A stretch of DNA of 21,300 nucleotides, taken from Deinococcus marmoris (lineage in GTDB: Bacteria; Deinococcota; Deinococci; Deinococcales; Deinococcaceae). The DNA is taken from contig NZ_MSTI01000086.1 in the NCBI RefSeq assembly GCF_001949125.1, forward strand, positions 1 through 21,300, given 5' to 3'. This document shows positions 9,293 to 19,025 of this stretch, in pieces; position 1 is the first letter of the stretch, and the number at the start of each line of letters is the position of its first letter. The translations under genes were made by a program, and so were the position numbers. The notes under the pieces were generated by a model. It was not told where the DNA came from. It worked only from the letters and a program-made list of their open reading frames with translations, and made no database searches.

Positions 9293-9429
9293 ATACGAAC
9301 TCCGATTGAAAGGTGTTAGAAACACCTGGAAATCCGAGCAGAGCGAGAAGGAGAAAAACGGGTTCCGGGCGTGGAGTGCAGGAATCGGCACTGTCCCGAT
9401 TTCTGACGCGAAACAGACGGAACCTGTAT
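9293..9429 (+). repeat. Two-hairpin interspersed repeat, copy 1 (MITE-like, full length)
   Basis: A 137-bp non-coding repeat, also found at 20404-20539 and, shortened and inverted, at 20859-20953. Its ends form an imperfect inverted repeat with consensus ATACGGAYTCCG (here ATACGAACTCCG and, reversed, ATACAGGTTCCG). Hairpin A is AGGTGTT with AACACCT around a three-base loop. Hairpin B is AATCGG with CCGATT around a seven-base loop. It differs from copy 2 at roughly 20 positions. It lies between the DUF2721 gene and the siroheme dehydrogenase gene. Its right end touches the DUF2721 stop codon. No target-site duplication is evident. Confidence 0.85.
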
Positions 9430-10004
9430 CAAGCCTGCTTCCCTGATTCCTGCGAGGAAAGCTCCACAGGGTCCTGATCATCGGGATGGGCGTCGTCGTA
9501 CAGAACCGAGTAATGTTCGCCCAGACCCACCAGAAAATCCATTTCCTCGCGGGTGGTCCGGGCGCTCAGCCGGGTCTCGAAGCTCAGCAGCAGGGCCGCG
9601 TAAGCCAGCGAGGCCGAGCCAGCCACCGCCAGCAGCACGGGCAGCACGCCCGACAGCCCCCCCAGCAGCGCAGCCCCTAGCAATGCAGAGCCGCCGATCA
9701 GGATGCTGGTCAGCACCAGCAGGGCCACCGCCAGATACAGCGCCGTCATGGCCCGCACCAGCAGCCGCGTTCGCCGGGCCAGACGCGGCAGTTGGCGCAC
9801 GATCAGCCGTTTTTCCTCGCGGGCGCGGGGTTCCTGCTGGCCCTCCGCCGATACCAGCAGCCGAAAACGCGCGGTCTGCTGCCGCACCCGGTCCGTGGCC
9901 CGGCCCACCCGCGTGCTGGTACTCATGATCAGCGTGCCCGCCCCACTGATCAGCACGGCGGGCGTGATCATGGCGCTCAGGACGCTGAGGCTGGTGTCGG
10001 CCAT
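9429..10004 (-). CDS. DUF2721 family membrane protein
   Basis: The 191-residue protein opens with LSVLSAMITPAVLISGAGTLIMSTSTRVGRATDRVR, the typical DUF2721 N-terminus, with a first membrane helix at about residues 8-28. A charged cytoplasmic stretch (about 40-82, rich in Arg/Glu) separates it from two further hydrophobic helices at about 85-108 and 112-142, followed by an acidic C-terminal tail. The biochemical function of the family is unknown. The start ATG has no Shine-Dalgarno sequence but a TAGCCT hexamer 6 nt upstream. The stop codon TGA shares its last base with the end of the interspersed repeat at 9293-9429. The last few residues may therefore have been altered when the repeat inserted. 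Confidence 0.85.
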   Translation of the reverse strand: MADTSLSVLSAMITPAVLISGAGTLIMSTSTRVGRATDRVRQQTARFRLLVSAEGQQEPRAREEKRLIVRQLPRLARRTRLLVRAMTALYLAVALLVLTSILIGGSALLGAALLGGLSGVLPVLLAVAGSASLAYAALLLSFETRLSARTTREEMDFLVGLGEHYSVLYDDAHPDDQDPVELSSQESGKQA

Positions 10005-10010
10005 GCGGGC

Positions 10011-10016
10011 AGGCTA
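10011..10016 (-). promoter_or_regulatory. Leaderless -10 element of the DUF2721 gene
   Basis: TAGCCT on the minus strand, 6 nt before the ATG at 10004, with no Shine-Dalgarno sequence. Confidence 0.55.
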
Positions 10017-10230
10017 GCGCCTGGGACGCGGCCCGCCTTCGCCGTTTCTGCACATTTGGGACCAGAAAGAGATTCACAGCCGTGTCTGACGGCATTTTTA
10101 CCGTACCGGCACATTCGCAAAACTTACACGGACCCTGAACTTTCCCTGCACACACCGGGCGGACACTGGTCTTAAGACGGGCAAGCAGAAGGCCACCGGG
10201 CCACACCCGCCACACCCAAGGAGAACCACC

Positions 10231-10653
10231 ATGAAAAAGAACATGCTGTCCGCCGCATTCAGCCTGAGCCTGATTCTGGCCCCCGCCGTCCTGACCACCG
10301 CTTTTGCCGCCCCCACGGCGGTGCAGGTGACCGCCAGCGACAGCAGCGGCGACCTGAGCTACCCGGCGCTGTACACCGAAAGCTCGTGGATGTCGCTGGC
10401 CGTGCCGCTGGCCGATCTGGGCGGCAGCGTCCCCGGTGACCTGAGCCTGGATGCCGGAACGCTGCCCGCCGGAACCACCATCACGCTGGACGGCGTGACC
10501 CAGACTGGCGACACGGCCCTGCTGCACGTCACGGTCAGCCGCGCGGACACCGGCGTCAGCATCGATCAGATTGCCACCATCAACGTGATGTCCGGCGGTC
10601 AGACCGTGGCCACCCTGAGCATCCCGGTGATCGGCGCGGCCAGCAGCGATTGA
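10231..10653 (+). CDS. Exported protein of unknown function
   Basis: A 140-residue protein with a clear Sec signal peptide: MKKN, a hydrophobic core (MLSAAFSLSLILAPAVLTTAF) and a probable cleavage after AFA near residue 26. The mature part, about 114 residues, has no cysteine. It alternates hydrophobic and Thr/Ser/Gly residues (TLPAGTTITLDGVTQTGDTALLHVTVS, IATINVMSGGQTVATLSIPV), which suggests a beta-sandwich. I recognise no family. A strong ribosome-binding site AAGGAG (10218-10223) lies 7 nt before the ATG, in contrast to the leaderless genes around it, which suggests regulated or high expression. A hairpin terminator follows. Its role is probably in the envelope, but this rests only on the signal peptide. 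Confidence 0.85.
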   Translation: MKKNMLSAAFSLSLILAPAVLTTAFAAPTAVQVTASDSSGDLSYPALYTESSWMSLAVPLADLGGSVPGDLSLDAGTLPAGTTITLDGVTQTGDTALLHVTVSRADTGVSIDQIATINVMSGGQTVATLSIPVIGAASSD

Positions 10654-10691
10654 ACGGCCAGTAAGGAACGTATTAAAAGAATGGCTCCCGG

Positions 10692-10719
10692 CTCCTCTCC
10701 CTCACGGGCGGGGAGTTTT
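10692..10719 (+). terminator. Terminator after the exported-protein gene
   Basis: A GC-rich hairpin (CTC and CCC on the left at 10692-10701 with GGG and GAG on the right at 10706-10715) followed by TTTT, about 40 nt after the stop codon. Pairing is imperfect. Confidence 0.5.
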
Positions 10720-10762
10720 CTATTGGTGGGCAGTAAAGCGAAGCCCGCCGTCCTCAGATTCT

Positions 10763-11500
10763 CTAGACCTCTCCCGTCCGCGCCCGGCGTTTCTGAAAGG
10801 CCCCGGTCAGCAACTCCGTGACGTACTCGCGGGTAAAGGGCATGCCACTGGCCTCGGCGGCGCTGATTTCCTCGTCGCGGTTGTAGGTCAGGCGGACATA
10901 GCTGGCGCTGTAGCCGGGGCCGGACTCGTCGAATTCCAGGATCAGGTAGCAAGGCAGCGTGCTGTCCAGCGGGTTGCCCACGCTGCCGCAGTTGATCAGC
11001 GGGCGGCCCTCCACGTCCAGCAGCAGGGCCTCGTGCATGTCGGCATACACAAGCGCGTCGGCGTACTGGGTCAGCCCCAACTGCGGGTTGGGCGCAAACG
11101 CCTCGATCTGGTCCGAGAGGCTGCTGTGCGGGTACAGGCGGTGAAACAGGCCCCGGCTGCTGGCATGGACAAAGCGCCACCACGCGCCGCCGAACTGTTC
11201 CTCGATGCCGTAGGGTAGCGCCTCCAGGTACGTGAGTTGATCAGGGGTCAGCTTGCTGCGCGGCCACAGGTCCTGCGGGCGGTGGCTGGCCCCGGCGACG
11301 CGGGCATCCCAGTTGCCCTGGATCACGCGGCTGGCGTATTCCTGGGTCCAGTCCAGCACCTCACGGGGGCGCGGGCCTTTGCCCACCACGTCGCCCAGCA
11401 CCCAGAACTCGGTAATCCCGCGCCGCGCCGCGTCCTGATGCACCGCGAGCGTGGCCGCCAGATTGGCGTGCAGGTCCGCGAGAATGGCGAGGCGTTTCAT
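10763..11500 (-). CDS. Calcineurin-like metallophosphoesterase
   Basis: A 245-residue cytoplasmic phosphoesterase of the short calcineurin-like (YfcE/ApaH-like) group. Metal-binding motifs appear in order: DLHAN (Asp9, His11), VLGDVVGKGPRP (Asp37), GNWD (62-65), VHAS (His112), and LVYADMHEA followed by INCGSVGNP (169-177). Two motifs are non-canonical. GNHD is GNWD, so the His that usually acts as proton donor is Trp. GHTH is ADMH, replacing the first metal-ligand His by Asp (154). The substrate is therefore uncertain (phosphodiester, nucleotide or protein phosphate), and activity may be altered. The start is leaderless: TAGACT lies 7 nt before the ATG. The gene is convergent with the exported-protein gene. 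Confidence 0.9.
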   Translation of the reverse strand: MKRLAILADLHANLAATLAVHQDAARRGITEFWVLGDVVGKGPRPREVLDWTQEYASRVIQGNWDARVAGASHRPQDLWPRSKLTPDQLTYLEALPYGIEEQFGGAWWRFVHASSRGLFHRLYPHSSLSDQIEAFAPNPQLGLTQYADALVYADMHEALLLDVEGRPLINCGSVGNPLDSTLPCYLILEFDESGPGYSASYVRLTYNRDEEISAAEASGMPFTREYVTELLTGAFQKRRARTGEV

Positions 11501-11507
11501 GCCCGGA

Positions 11508-11513
11508 AGTCTA
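11508..11513 (-). promoter_or_regulatory. Leaderless -10 element of the metallophosphoesterase gene
   Basis: TAGACT on the minus strand, 7 nt before the ATG at 11500, with no Shine-Dalgarno sequence. Confidence 0.6.
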
Positions 11514-11595
11514 GACCACTGCGGCTGACCGCTTTGGCACAGAGCGTAAGGAGGTCTTTAGGTGGCGGGAGCGCGGGGTGCCGCCCGCCCTTCTA

Positions 11596-11833
11596 GCCCA
11601 GGGCTACCGCAAAGTCCCCAATCCGGTTCTGGAATCGCCATGCCCGCTTGACCCCTCCGGCGCTACGCGCCACCTCCCCTTAGAAGGGAGGCAAGGAGAT
11701 TCCTGCGCTGGACGATCTTTCAGGCCCCCTGGCTCCCTTTTGAGGGGAGCTGGCTGCGGAGCAGACTGAGGGGTTTACCTTGCAGCTTGCCGCATATTCC
11801 GCCCCGCCTCCTGACTTTGCGGTAGCCCGCCCA
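11596..11833. mobile_element. Non-autonomous MITE-like element with 16-bp terminal inverted repeats and 5-bp target duplication
   Basis: Perfect 16-bp inverted repeats bound a 228-bp element: GGGCTACCGCAAAGTC at 11601-11616 and its exact reverse complement at 11813-11828. GCCCA is repeated directly on both outer sides (11596-11600 and 11829-11833), as expected of a target-site duplication. There is no credible ORF inside. The interior is a string of small hairpins: GGCGC/GCGCC near 11660-11672, CCTCCC/GGGAGG near 11674-11694, and GCTCCC/GGGAGC near 11731-11750. The right target repeat ends one base from the flavin reductase stop codon, so the element forms the 3' flank of that gene. The rest of the 11501-11834 gap (11514-11595) shows nothing recognisable. 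The parent transposase family is not identified. Confidence 0.82.
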
Positions 11834-11834
11834 T

Positions 11835-12338
11835 TTACCCCAGTTCGTGGTACTGGCTGCGGAAATACAGCAGCGGATCGTCGTCGGTATAGCGGCTGTA
11901 CTCCACATAACCCAGGTACAGGGTGTGGTCTCCGGCCTCGATCACCTGATGCTTGCGGCAGACCAGTTGCGCCACGCTGCCGCCGATCAGCGGCAGGCCC
12001 TCGTGGGCAAACCACGGCACGGCTTCCTCGGGGCCGGGGCGTCCGGCGAAGTGGTCACTCAGGTGCTTTTGCGTGCTGCTCAGGACGTTGACGCCGAAGT
12101 GGGTCACGCTTTCCTGAGAGAGCAGGGCGTACATGTGGGCGCGGTGGTCCACGCTGACCAGAATCAGCGGCGGCGTCAGGCTGACCGAGACGAAGGCGCT
12201 GGCGGTCATGCCCCGGCGGGTTTCGCCGTCTGTGGCGGTGATCACGGTCACGCCGCTGGCGAAGCGTCCCAGCGTCTCGCGGAATTCCAGGGGCGTGACG
12301 CCCGCCTGCGCGCCGGAAGTTGAATCGGTGGAGGTCAT
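11835..12338 (-). CDS. Flavin reductase-like FMN-binding protein
   Basis: A 167-residue protein of the flavin reductase domain family (HpaC-like), which reduces free FMN/FAD with NAD(P)H, often to feed a two-component monooxygenase. Diagnostic segments are FASGVTVITA (27-36), the flavin-binding RRGMTASAFVSVSLTPPLILVSV (41-63), FGVNVLS (81-87) and GDHTLYLGYVE near the C-terminus. No partner oxygenase lies in the window, so the acceptor is unknown. The ATG at 12338 is 6 nt after TAAACT and has no Shine-Dalgarno sequence. The gene follows the GHL10-like gene on the same strand by 47 nt, and read-through is possible. Its stop codon lies one base from the target duplication of the MITE-like element. 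Confidence 0.92.
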   Translation of the reverse strand: MTSTDSTSGAQAGVTPLEFRETLGRFASGVTVITATDGETRRGMTASAFVSVSLTPPLILVSVDHRAHMYALLSQESVTHFGVNVLSSTQKHLSDHFAGRPGPEEAVPWFAHEGLPLIGGSVAQLVCRKHQVIEAGDHTLYLGYVEYSRYTDDDPLLYFRSQYHELG

Positions 12339-12344
12339 AGGATG

Positions 12345-12350
12345 AGTTTA
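12345..12350 (-). promoter_or_regulatory. Leaderless -10 element of the flavin reductase gene
   Basis: TAAACT on the minus strand, 6 nt before the ATG at 12338, in the 47-nt gap after the GHL10-like gene. Confidence 0.55.
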
Positions 12351-12385
12351 CCTGTCCATGAGAGGGCCTATACGTGGAATGGTGT

Positions 12386-14218
12386 TCAGGGTCTGGCGGC
12401 GGGTGCCAGGATCGCCGGGGTCACGGGCACAGCCGTCGTCGTCACGGGCTTCAGATCACGCACCGTCAGATCGGGCAGGCGCACGATGCCGCGTTCGGGC
12501 ACGGTATCCACCCAGCGCTGGCCGCTGACGCGAACCTCGGTCTTGCCGGGAGGCAGCGCCGCGAAACCGTAGTAGCCGCTGCCGTCGGTCAGCGAGTAGG
12601 CCAGCACCTGACCATTTTGCAGGGCCTCCACGACACGGAATCCAGGAACGGGCGTGCCGGTGATGCGGCCCATCAGCCCGCGCGAGGTGGGCGGTTTTTC
12701 CTTCCACGGGGCGGGCGAGGAAAGGGCCGCGCCGGGAGCCGTCAGCAGTTTCTGAATGGTGTTCAGGCCCTGCGCGGTGGTTTCCTTTGCGCCGTACACG
12801 TCCAGCGTGGGGGTGCGGTAGGAGTAGCCCACCCAGCCCAGGCCCGCGCCCACGCTGCGCCCCGCCTGATCGGCGGTCACGGGCGCGCCGTTCAGGTACA
12901 TGGCGGTCCCGGCGGCCACGCCCGCATTCAGGCCGTCGGGCCGCGCCCGCACGCTGCCCGCAAAGGCGTTCCAGCCGTCGAACCACTGCCCCTGCTCGCC
13001 CACCGCGTCGCGCTTGTAGTTCATCAGGACGTTCAGGTCCAGCAGCCCGCTCTGCATCCAGGTGGGCCAGTCCTGAAGCACGTCGCTGTAGGTGCGGGTG
13101 CGGCGGAAGGCTGGCATGTCGCCGGGCGCGGGCGGCTGGCTGTAGGTGATGGTGGCCGCCGTGATCCAGGCGTCCGGGCGCAGGGATTTGATCTCCAGCG
13201 CGATGCGGCGCACCACATTGGTCACCTGCTGGCGCTTCCAGTCCTGCCACACCGGATCACTGACGGCGGGCGTGCCGGTGCGGCCTGTCTCGGCACGGTA
13301 ACGGGACAGGACCTTGGGATCGTAACCCCACACGTCGCCGTCCGGGTAGCGGATGCGGTCCAGTTGCACGCCATCTACGCCGTAATTCTTGACCAGACTT
13401 ACCACGCCCTGAATGGCGTACTCGGCAGCCTCGGGGATGCCCAGGTCCAGCCAGCCGTCGTTGCCCTCCTGCCAGGTGCCGTCGGGGCGGCGGGCCATCC
13501 ACGACGCCGCGCCGGAGTTGGGGCCATGCGTGCGCGAGATGTGCGCGGGGTTGGTGTTGGGTGCAGCCGCGTTGGCGATGCCCGTCACCGCCACCCAGGC
13601 GATCACCCGCATGCCGCGCGCGTGGGCCAGCCGCACCGTGAGACCCAGCGGGTCCAGCCCCTTTTCCAGATCGGCGTCCGTCGCCCTGGGCACGCTGGCC
13701 TTGAGGCACAGGCAGTCGGCGCGGCGAATGGCCTGCACGAACAGCGTATTGACGCCCATGCGCGCGGCGTCGTCCACCATCTGCGTGACCTGCGCCCGCG
13801 TCTTCAGGCCCGGCCCGAAGGCGTCCACCCACAGGCCCCGAACACCGCTGCCGACGGGCGGGCTGGGCGGAGGTTTGACAGGCAAAGGCTTGACGGGCGT
13901 GGGCAGGGGTAGAACGGGCTGAACGGGCGTGGGCTGTTCCACAACGGGCGTCACGGGAATTCCCGGTGCTGGCAGGGCTGGTGCAGGCACCACTGGGGCT
14001 GGCGGCTCTGGCGCGGGTTGCACAGGTTCGGCGGGCGGGGCCGGGATAGGCGTCGGCAGCAGCTCTGGCACGGGAGTTGGCACCGGGTCTGTTGGGGGGG
14101 CGGTGATCGGCACAGCGGGAAGATCACTGTCCTGCGCGCCGCCCGGACCACCCAGACCCGTTCCCAGGATGAGCGTGAGGGTCAGCAGCGCCGCGCGGCG
14201 GGAAAATGTTGGCGTCAT
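12386..14218 (-). CDS. Secreted glycoside hydrolase-like protein (GHL10 family) with proline-rich linker
   Basis: A 610-residue exported protein. The signal peptide (about residues 1-29, RRAALLTLTLILGTGLGG) is followed by a proline-rich spacer from about 33 to 122 with repeated PTP, APP and PLPTPVKP motifs. The (beta/alpha)-barrel GHL10/DUF187-type domain starts at GVRGLWVDAFG (125-135) and includes MGVNTLFVQAIRRAD, RVIAWVAVTG, LDLGIPEA and DGVQLDRIRYP (282-292, with the typical acidic residue). About 515-587 looks like a carboxypeptidase-regulatory-like beta-sandwich (LTDGSGYYGFAALPPGKTEVRV). Related proteins act on cell-envelope or extracellular polysaccharides; the substrate is unknown. 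The frame stays open 44 codons upstream, but I chose ATG 14218 because the signal peptide follows directly and an AAGG ribosome-binding site precedes it. It is divergent from the lipoprotein gene. Confidence 0.9.
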   Translation of the reverse strand: MTPTFSRRAALLTLTLILGTGLGGPGGAQDSDLPAVPITAPPTDPVPTPVPELLPTPIPAPPAEPVQPAPEPPAPVVPAPALPAPGIPVTPVVEQPTPVQPVLPLPTPVKPLPVKPPPSPPVGSGVRGLWVDAFGPGLKTRAQVTQMVDDAARMGVNTLFVQAIRRADCLCLKASVPRATDADLEKGLDPLGLTVRLAHARGMRVIAWVAVTGIANAAAPNTNPAHISRTHGPNSGAASWMARRPDGTWQEGNDGWLDLGIPEAAEYAIQGVVSLVKNYGVDGVQLDRIRYPDGDVWGYDPKVLSRYRAETGRTGTPAVSDPVWQDWKRQQVTNVVRRIALEIKSLRPDAWITAATITYSQPPAPGDMPAFRRTRTYSDVLQDWPTWMQSGLLDLNVLMNYKRDAVGEQGQWFDGWNAFAGSVRARPDGLNAGVAAGTAMYLNGAPVTADQAGRSVGAGLGWVGYSYRTPTLDVYGAKETTAQGLNTIQKLLTAPGAALSSPAPWKEKPPTSRGLMGRITGTPVPGFRVVEALQNGQVLAYSLTDGSGYYGFAALPPGKTEVRVSGQRWVDTVPERGIVRLPDLTVRDLKPVTTTAVPVTPAILAPAARP

Positions 14219-14303
14219 GATGTCGCCTTGCAGGCTAGCGCAGGTGGGCGTGGGGGACGTGAAGACGGCTCCTCGCCTGCACCACACGGGAGGAAACGCG
14301 GCT

Positions 14304-14334
14304 TTAGCCTGGCCTCGAAAATATGTTAATCTCG
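14304..14334 (+). promoter_or_regulatory. Candidate promoter of the CHRD/SOD-like lipoprotein gene
   Basis: A short AT-rich stretch (AAAATATGTTAATCT) stands out in a GC-rich divergent intergenic region about 35 nt before the start codon. TATGTT or TAATCT could serve as the -10. A TTAGCC-like -35 lies 17 bp before TAATCT. The match is weak. Confidence 0.35.
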
Positions 14335-14366
14335 CTGGCGCACCAACCATCCCCAGGAGGTTTTAC

Positions 14367-14822
14367 ATGAAGAAAATTGCACTGATGGCCCTGATCGGCA
14401 CCCTCGCCCTCGCGTCCTGCGGCAAGAACACTGCCCCCGAAGTGACCGGTACCAGCAAGACCATCGCTTTCAAGGCCATGCTGCCCAACGACGTGGCCTA
14501 CAAGGGATCGGCAGGCACCGCCAAGTACATCGATTTGAGCAGCGGCGACCGCGCCACCACCCTGACGGCCACCGGCCTGAAGGCCAACACCAAGTACCTG
14601 GCCCACTACCACCTGATGGGCACCGCCAGCACGACCGACGCCTGCGCCTCGAACGGCAGCGTCCTCAACGGCATGATCGGTGACGCCCTGACGAGCGACG
14701 CCAGCGGCGCACTGACCCTCAAGGGTCTCCAGAACATCGCGGCCCTCAACGGCGCGGCGTACATCAACATCCACGAGGCCGCCGCCCTGAGCGTCGTGCC
14801 CCTGTGCGCCCCTCTGAAGTAA
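14367..14822 (+). CDS. CHRD/superoxide-dismutase-like lipoprotein
   Basis: A 151-residue predicted lipoprotein. The signal peptide ends in the lipobox LASC with Cys18 as the lipid-modified residue. The mature domain has SKTIAFKAMLPNDVAYKGSAG, LKANTKYLAHYHLMGTAS, then a Gly/Ser-rich loop with a cysteine (TDACASNGS), and the segment AAYINIHEAA near the end, with a second cysteine (PLCAPL). The two cysteines could form a disulfide. The HYH and INIHE motifs resemble CHRD and Cu/Zn-superoxide-dismutase-like domains. The full SOD copper-ligand set is not visible, so enzymatic activity is not claimed. An AGGAGG ribosome-binding site (14355-14360) sits 6 nt before the ATG. The frame is open further upstream, but that region is antisense to the GHL10-like gene. 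A very strong terminator follows. Confidence 0.85.
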   Translation: MKKIALMALIGTLALASCGKNTAPEVTGTSKTIAFKAMLPNDVAYKGSAGTAKYIDLSSGDRATTLTATGLKANTKYLAHYHLMGTASTTDACASNGSVLNGMIGDALTSDASGALTLKGLQNIAALNGAAYINIHEAAALSVVPLCAPLK

Positions 14823-14845
14823 TTGCAGCAGAGGACTAATAGGAA

Positions 14846-14876
14846 GGAGCCGTCAGATTCGACGGCTCCTTTTTTT
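14846..14876 (+). terminator. Strong rho-independent terminator of the lipoprotein gene
   Basis: A perfect 9-bp stem, GGAGCCGTC (14846-14854) with GACGGCTCC (14861-14869), a six-base loop and seven T residues. It begins 23 nt after the stop codon. Confidence 0.95.
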
Positions 14877-15018
14877 ATGGCGGACTGGGCCGCAGATGAA
14901 GCCGCCAGTCTCTCCATGACGAACCTGAAAAACCGCATTCGAGCGATCTGACGACGGCTTCTCGCCCCGGTCCATCCCCAGCCCACGTCGCCGTGTCAGC
15001 TTTCTCACATCTTCCCCT

Positions 15019-15024
15019 TATTCT
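15019..15024 (+). promoter_or_regulatory. Leaderless -10 element of the LysM-M23 gene
   Basis: TATTCT, 7 nt before the ATG at 15032. This fixes the start at 15032 rather than the in-frame GTG at 14993, which would lie upstream of the transcription start. Confidence 0.6.
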
Positions 15025-15031
15025 GCCGGGC

Positions 15032-16159
15032 ATGAATTCCCGCGCCGCCCTGCTGCTCTCCCTTTCCCTGCTGTTCGGCGTGGCCGGGGCCTACACCGTC
15101 AAGAAGGGCGACACCCTGTATTCGATTGCGCGGGCCAACAACACCAGCGTCAGCTCCATCGTCCGCCTGAACAGCCTGAAGGGCACCACACTGGAAATCG
15201 GGCAGGAGTTGCGGATCCCCGGCGTGGCCCCCACCCCCAGCACATCCAACCCCAGCACCCCGGCGTCCACGGTCCCGGCCACCAGCAAGACTGTCCTGCC
15301 TGCGCCGCTGCCCGCCGAGCAGCTCACGCCCACCGCGCCTACCTCCAGCATCTCTGGCGTGACCGTGCGCGTGCCGCAGAGCCTGCGGATGGGCGAGGCG
15401 TTCACCGTGCAACTGTCCGGGGCGCGGGCGGCCCAGGCCACCGTGCGTTTTCCCAGCGAGGTGGGCGAGGACGTGCGGATGCCCAACGAGGTCCTCAAAC
15501 CCATTGGCGCGGCGGGCGAGTACGTCGTGCTGGGCCGCGTGGTGCTGGGTAAGACGACCCCCGTGGTCTATGAAGTCAACCTAGGCGGCGAGTTGATCCG
15601 GGGGCGCATTGCGGTGGTGGGCCTGGACCAGCCGATCCAGCACCTGAACCTGCCCGCGCGCATCAGCGGCGTGTTGCAGGACCCCGGCAAGGCCGCCGAG
15701 GACGCCGCCGTGAATAAAGCGTACATGCTACGGACCCCCCAGGTCTGGACTAAACCTTTTGCCCCCGCACTGGCCAAGGCCAAGGCCACCAGCAGCAGCT
15801 TCGGCCAGCCGCGCACCTACGTGGCAGGGGGCGAGGTGGCCTACCACTTCGGCACCGATTACCCGGCCCCGGTGGGCACCCCCGTGCTGGCGGTCAACGA
15901 CGGCAAGGTCATCCTGGCGGGCAAATACCCGGTGCGCGGCGGTCTGGTCCTGATCGACCACGGCGCGGGCGTGACCAGCCTGTATTTCCACCAGAGCAAG
16001 ATCGTGGTCAAGGCTGGGCAGACCGTCAAGCGCGGCCAGAAACTGGGCGAGGTGGGCACCACCGGCCTCAGCGCCGGGCCGCACCTGCACCTGGAAATGC
16101 GGGTGCGCGGCGAGGGGACCAATCCGGCGGGCTGGGTGGACCGCCTGTGGCCGCAATAA
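15032..16159 (+). CDS. Secreted LysM-domain M23 metallopeptidase (murein endopeptidase type)
   Basis: A 375-residue exported protein. The signal peptide (MNSRAALLLSLSLLFGVAGA) is followed directly by a LysM peptidoglycan-binding domain (YTVKKGDTLYSIARANNTSVSSIVRLN to LEIGQELRIPG). A Ser/Thr/Pro linker comes next, then a beta-rich middle domain. The C-terminal M23 (LytM/lysostaphin-type) peptidase domain has SFGQPRTY, the zinc motif HFGTDYPAPVGTPVLA (first His and Asp), GKVILAG, VLIDHGAGVTSLYFH and GPHLHLEM (the HxH motif). The ligands are intact, so this is likely a zinc endopeptidase cutting peptide cross-links or acting in wall turnover. I chose the ATG over the upstream GTG because of the signal peptide and the -10 element 7 nt before it. 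No terminator is obvious before the next gene. Confidence 0.94.
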   Translation: MNSRAALLLSLSLLFGVAGAYTVKKGDTLYSIARANNTSVSSIVRLNSLKGTTLEIGQELRIPGVAPTPSTSNPSTPASTVPATSKTVLPAPLPAEQLTPTAPTSSISGVTVRVPQSLRMGEAFTVQLSGARAAQATVRFPSEVGEDVRMPNEVLKPIGAAGEYVVLGRVVLGKTTPVVYEVNLGGELIRGRIAVVGLDQPIQHLNLPARISGVLQDPGKAAEDAAVNKAYMLRTPQVWTKPFAPALAKAKATSSSFGQPRTYVAGGEVAYHFGTDYPAPVGTPVLAVNDGKVILAGKYPVRGGLVLIDHGAGVTSLYFHQSKIVVKAGQTVKRGQKLGEVGTTGLSAGPHLHLEMRVRGEGTNPAGWVDRLWPQ

Positions 16160-16202
16160 GTTGTGGGCTGCGGAATGTGGGCTGTGGGAAAAGATGAACT
16201 GC

Positions 16203-16208
16203 TACGCT
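16203..16208 (+). promoter_or_regulatory. Leaderless -10 element of the thioesterase gene
   Basis: TACGCT, 7 nt before the ATG at 16216, with no Shine-Dalgarno sequence. Confidence 0.55.
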
Positions 16209-16215
16209 GATTTCC

Positions 16216-16647
<432 letters not shown>

Positions 16648-16652
16648 GCGGG

Positions 16653-17315
<663 letters not shown>

Positions 17316-17332
17316 AGGACCGCTGCACCTTC

Positions 17333-17390
17333 CTGTCATTCTCAACGGGCTAGATATAAATGCCCCCGCCCGGCCCGCGCGGCTTACCCT
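17333..17390 (+). promoter_or_regulatory. Promoter region of serA with two possible start arrangements
   Basis: CTGTCA (17333-17338) and TATAAA (17355-17360), spaced 16 bp, form a good sigma-70-like promoter giving a roughly 30-nt leader without a ribosome-binding site. TACCCT (17385-17390), 6 nt before the ATG, matches the leaderless pattern of neighbouring genes. Either or both may be used. Confidence 0.5.
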
Positions 17391-17396
17391 GCGGGC

Positions 17397-19025
<1,629 letters not shown>

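Noticed and set aside
9293..9429. The repeats as CRISPR units or a phage attachment site
   Set aside because: The copies are over 10 kb apart or inverted, have internal hairpins and terminal inverted repeats, and there are no regular spacers, cas genes or integrase.
13929..14366. N-terminal extension of the CHRD/SOD-like lipoprotein
   Set aside because: The frame is open but runs antisense through the GHL10 gene. The lipoprotein signal peptide and AGGAGG site fix the start at 14367.
14993..15031. Upstream GTG start for the LysM-M23 protein
   Set aside because: It would put 13 residues before a perfect signal peptide and lies upstream of the leaderless -10 element at 15019.
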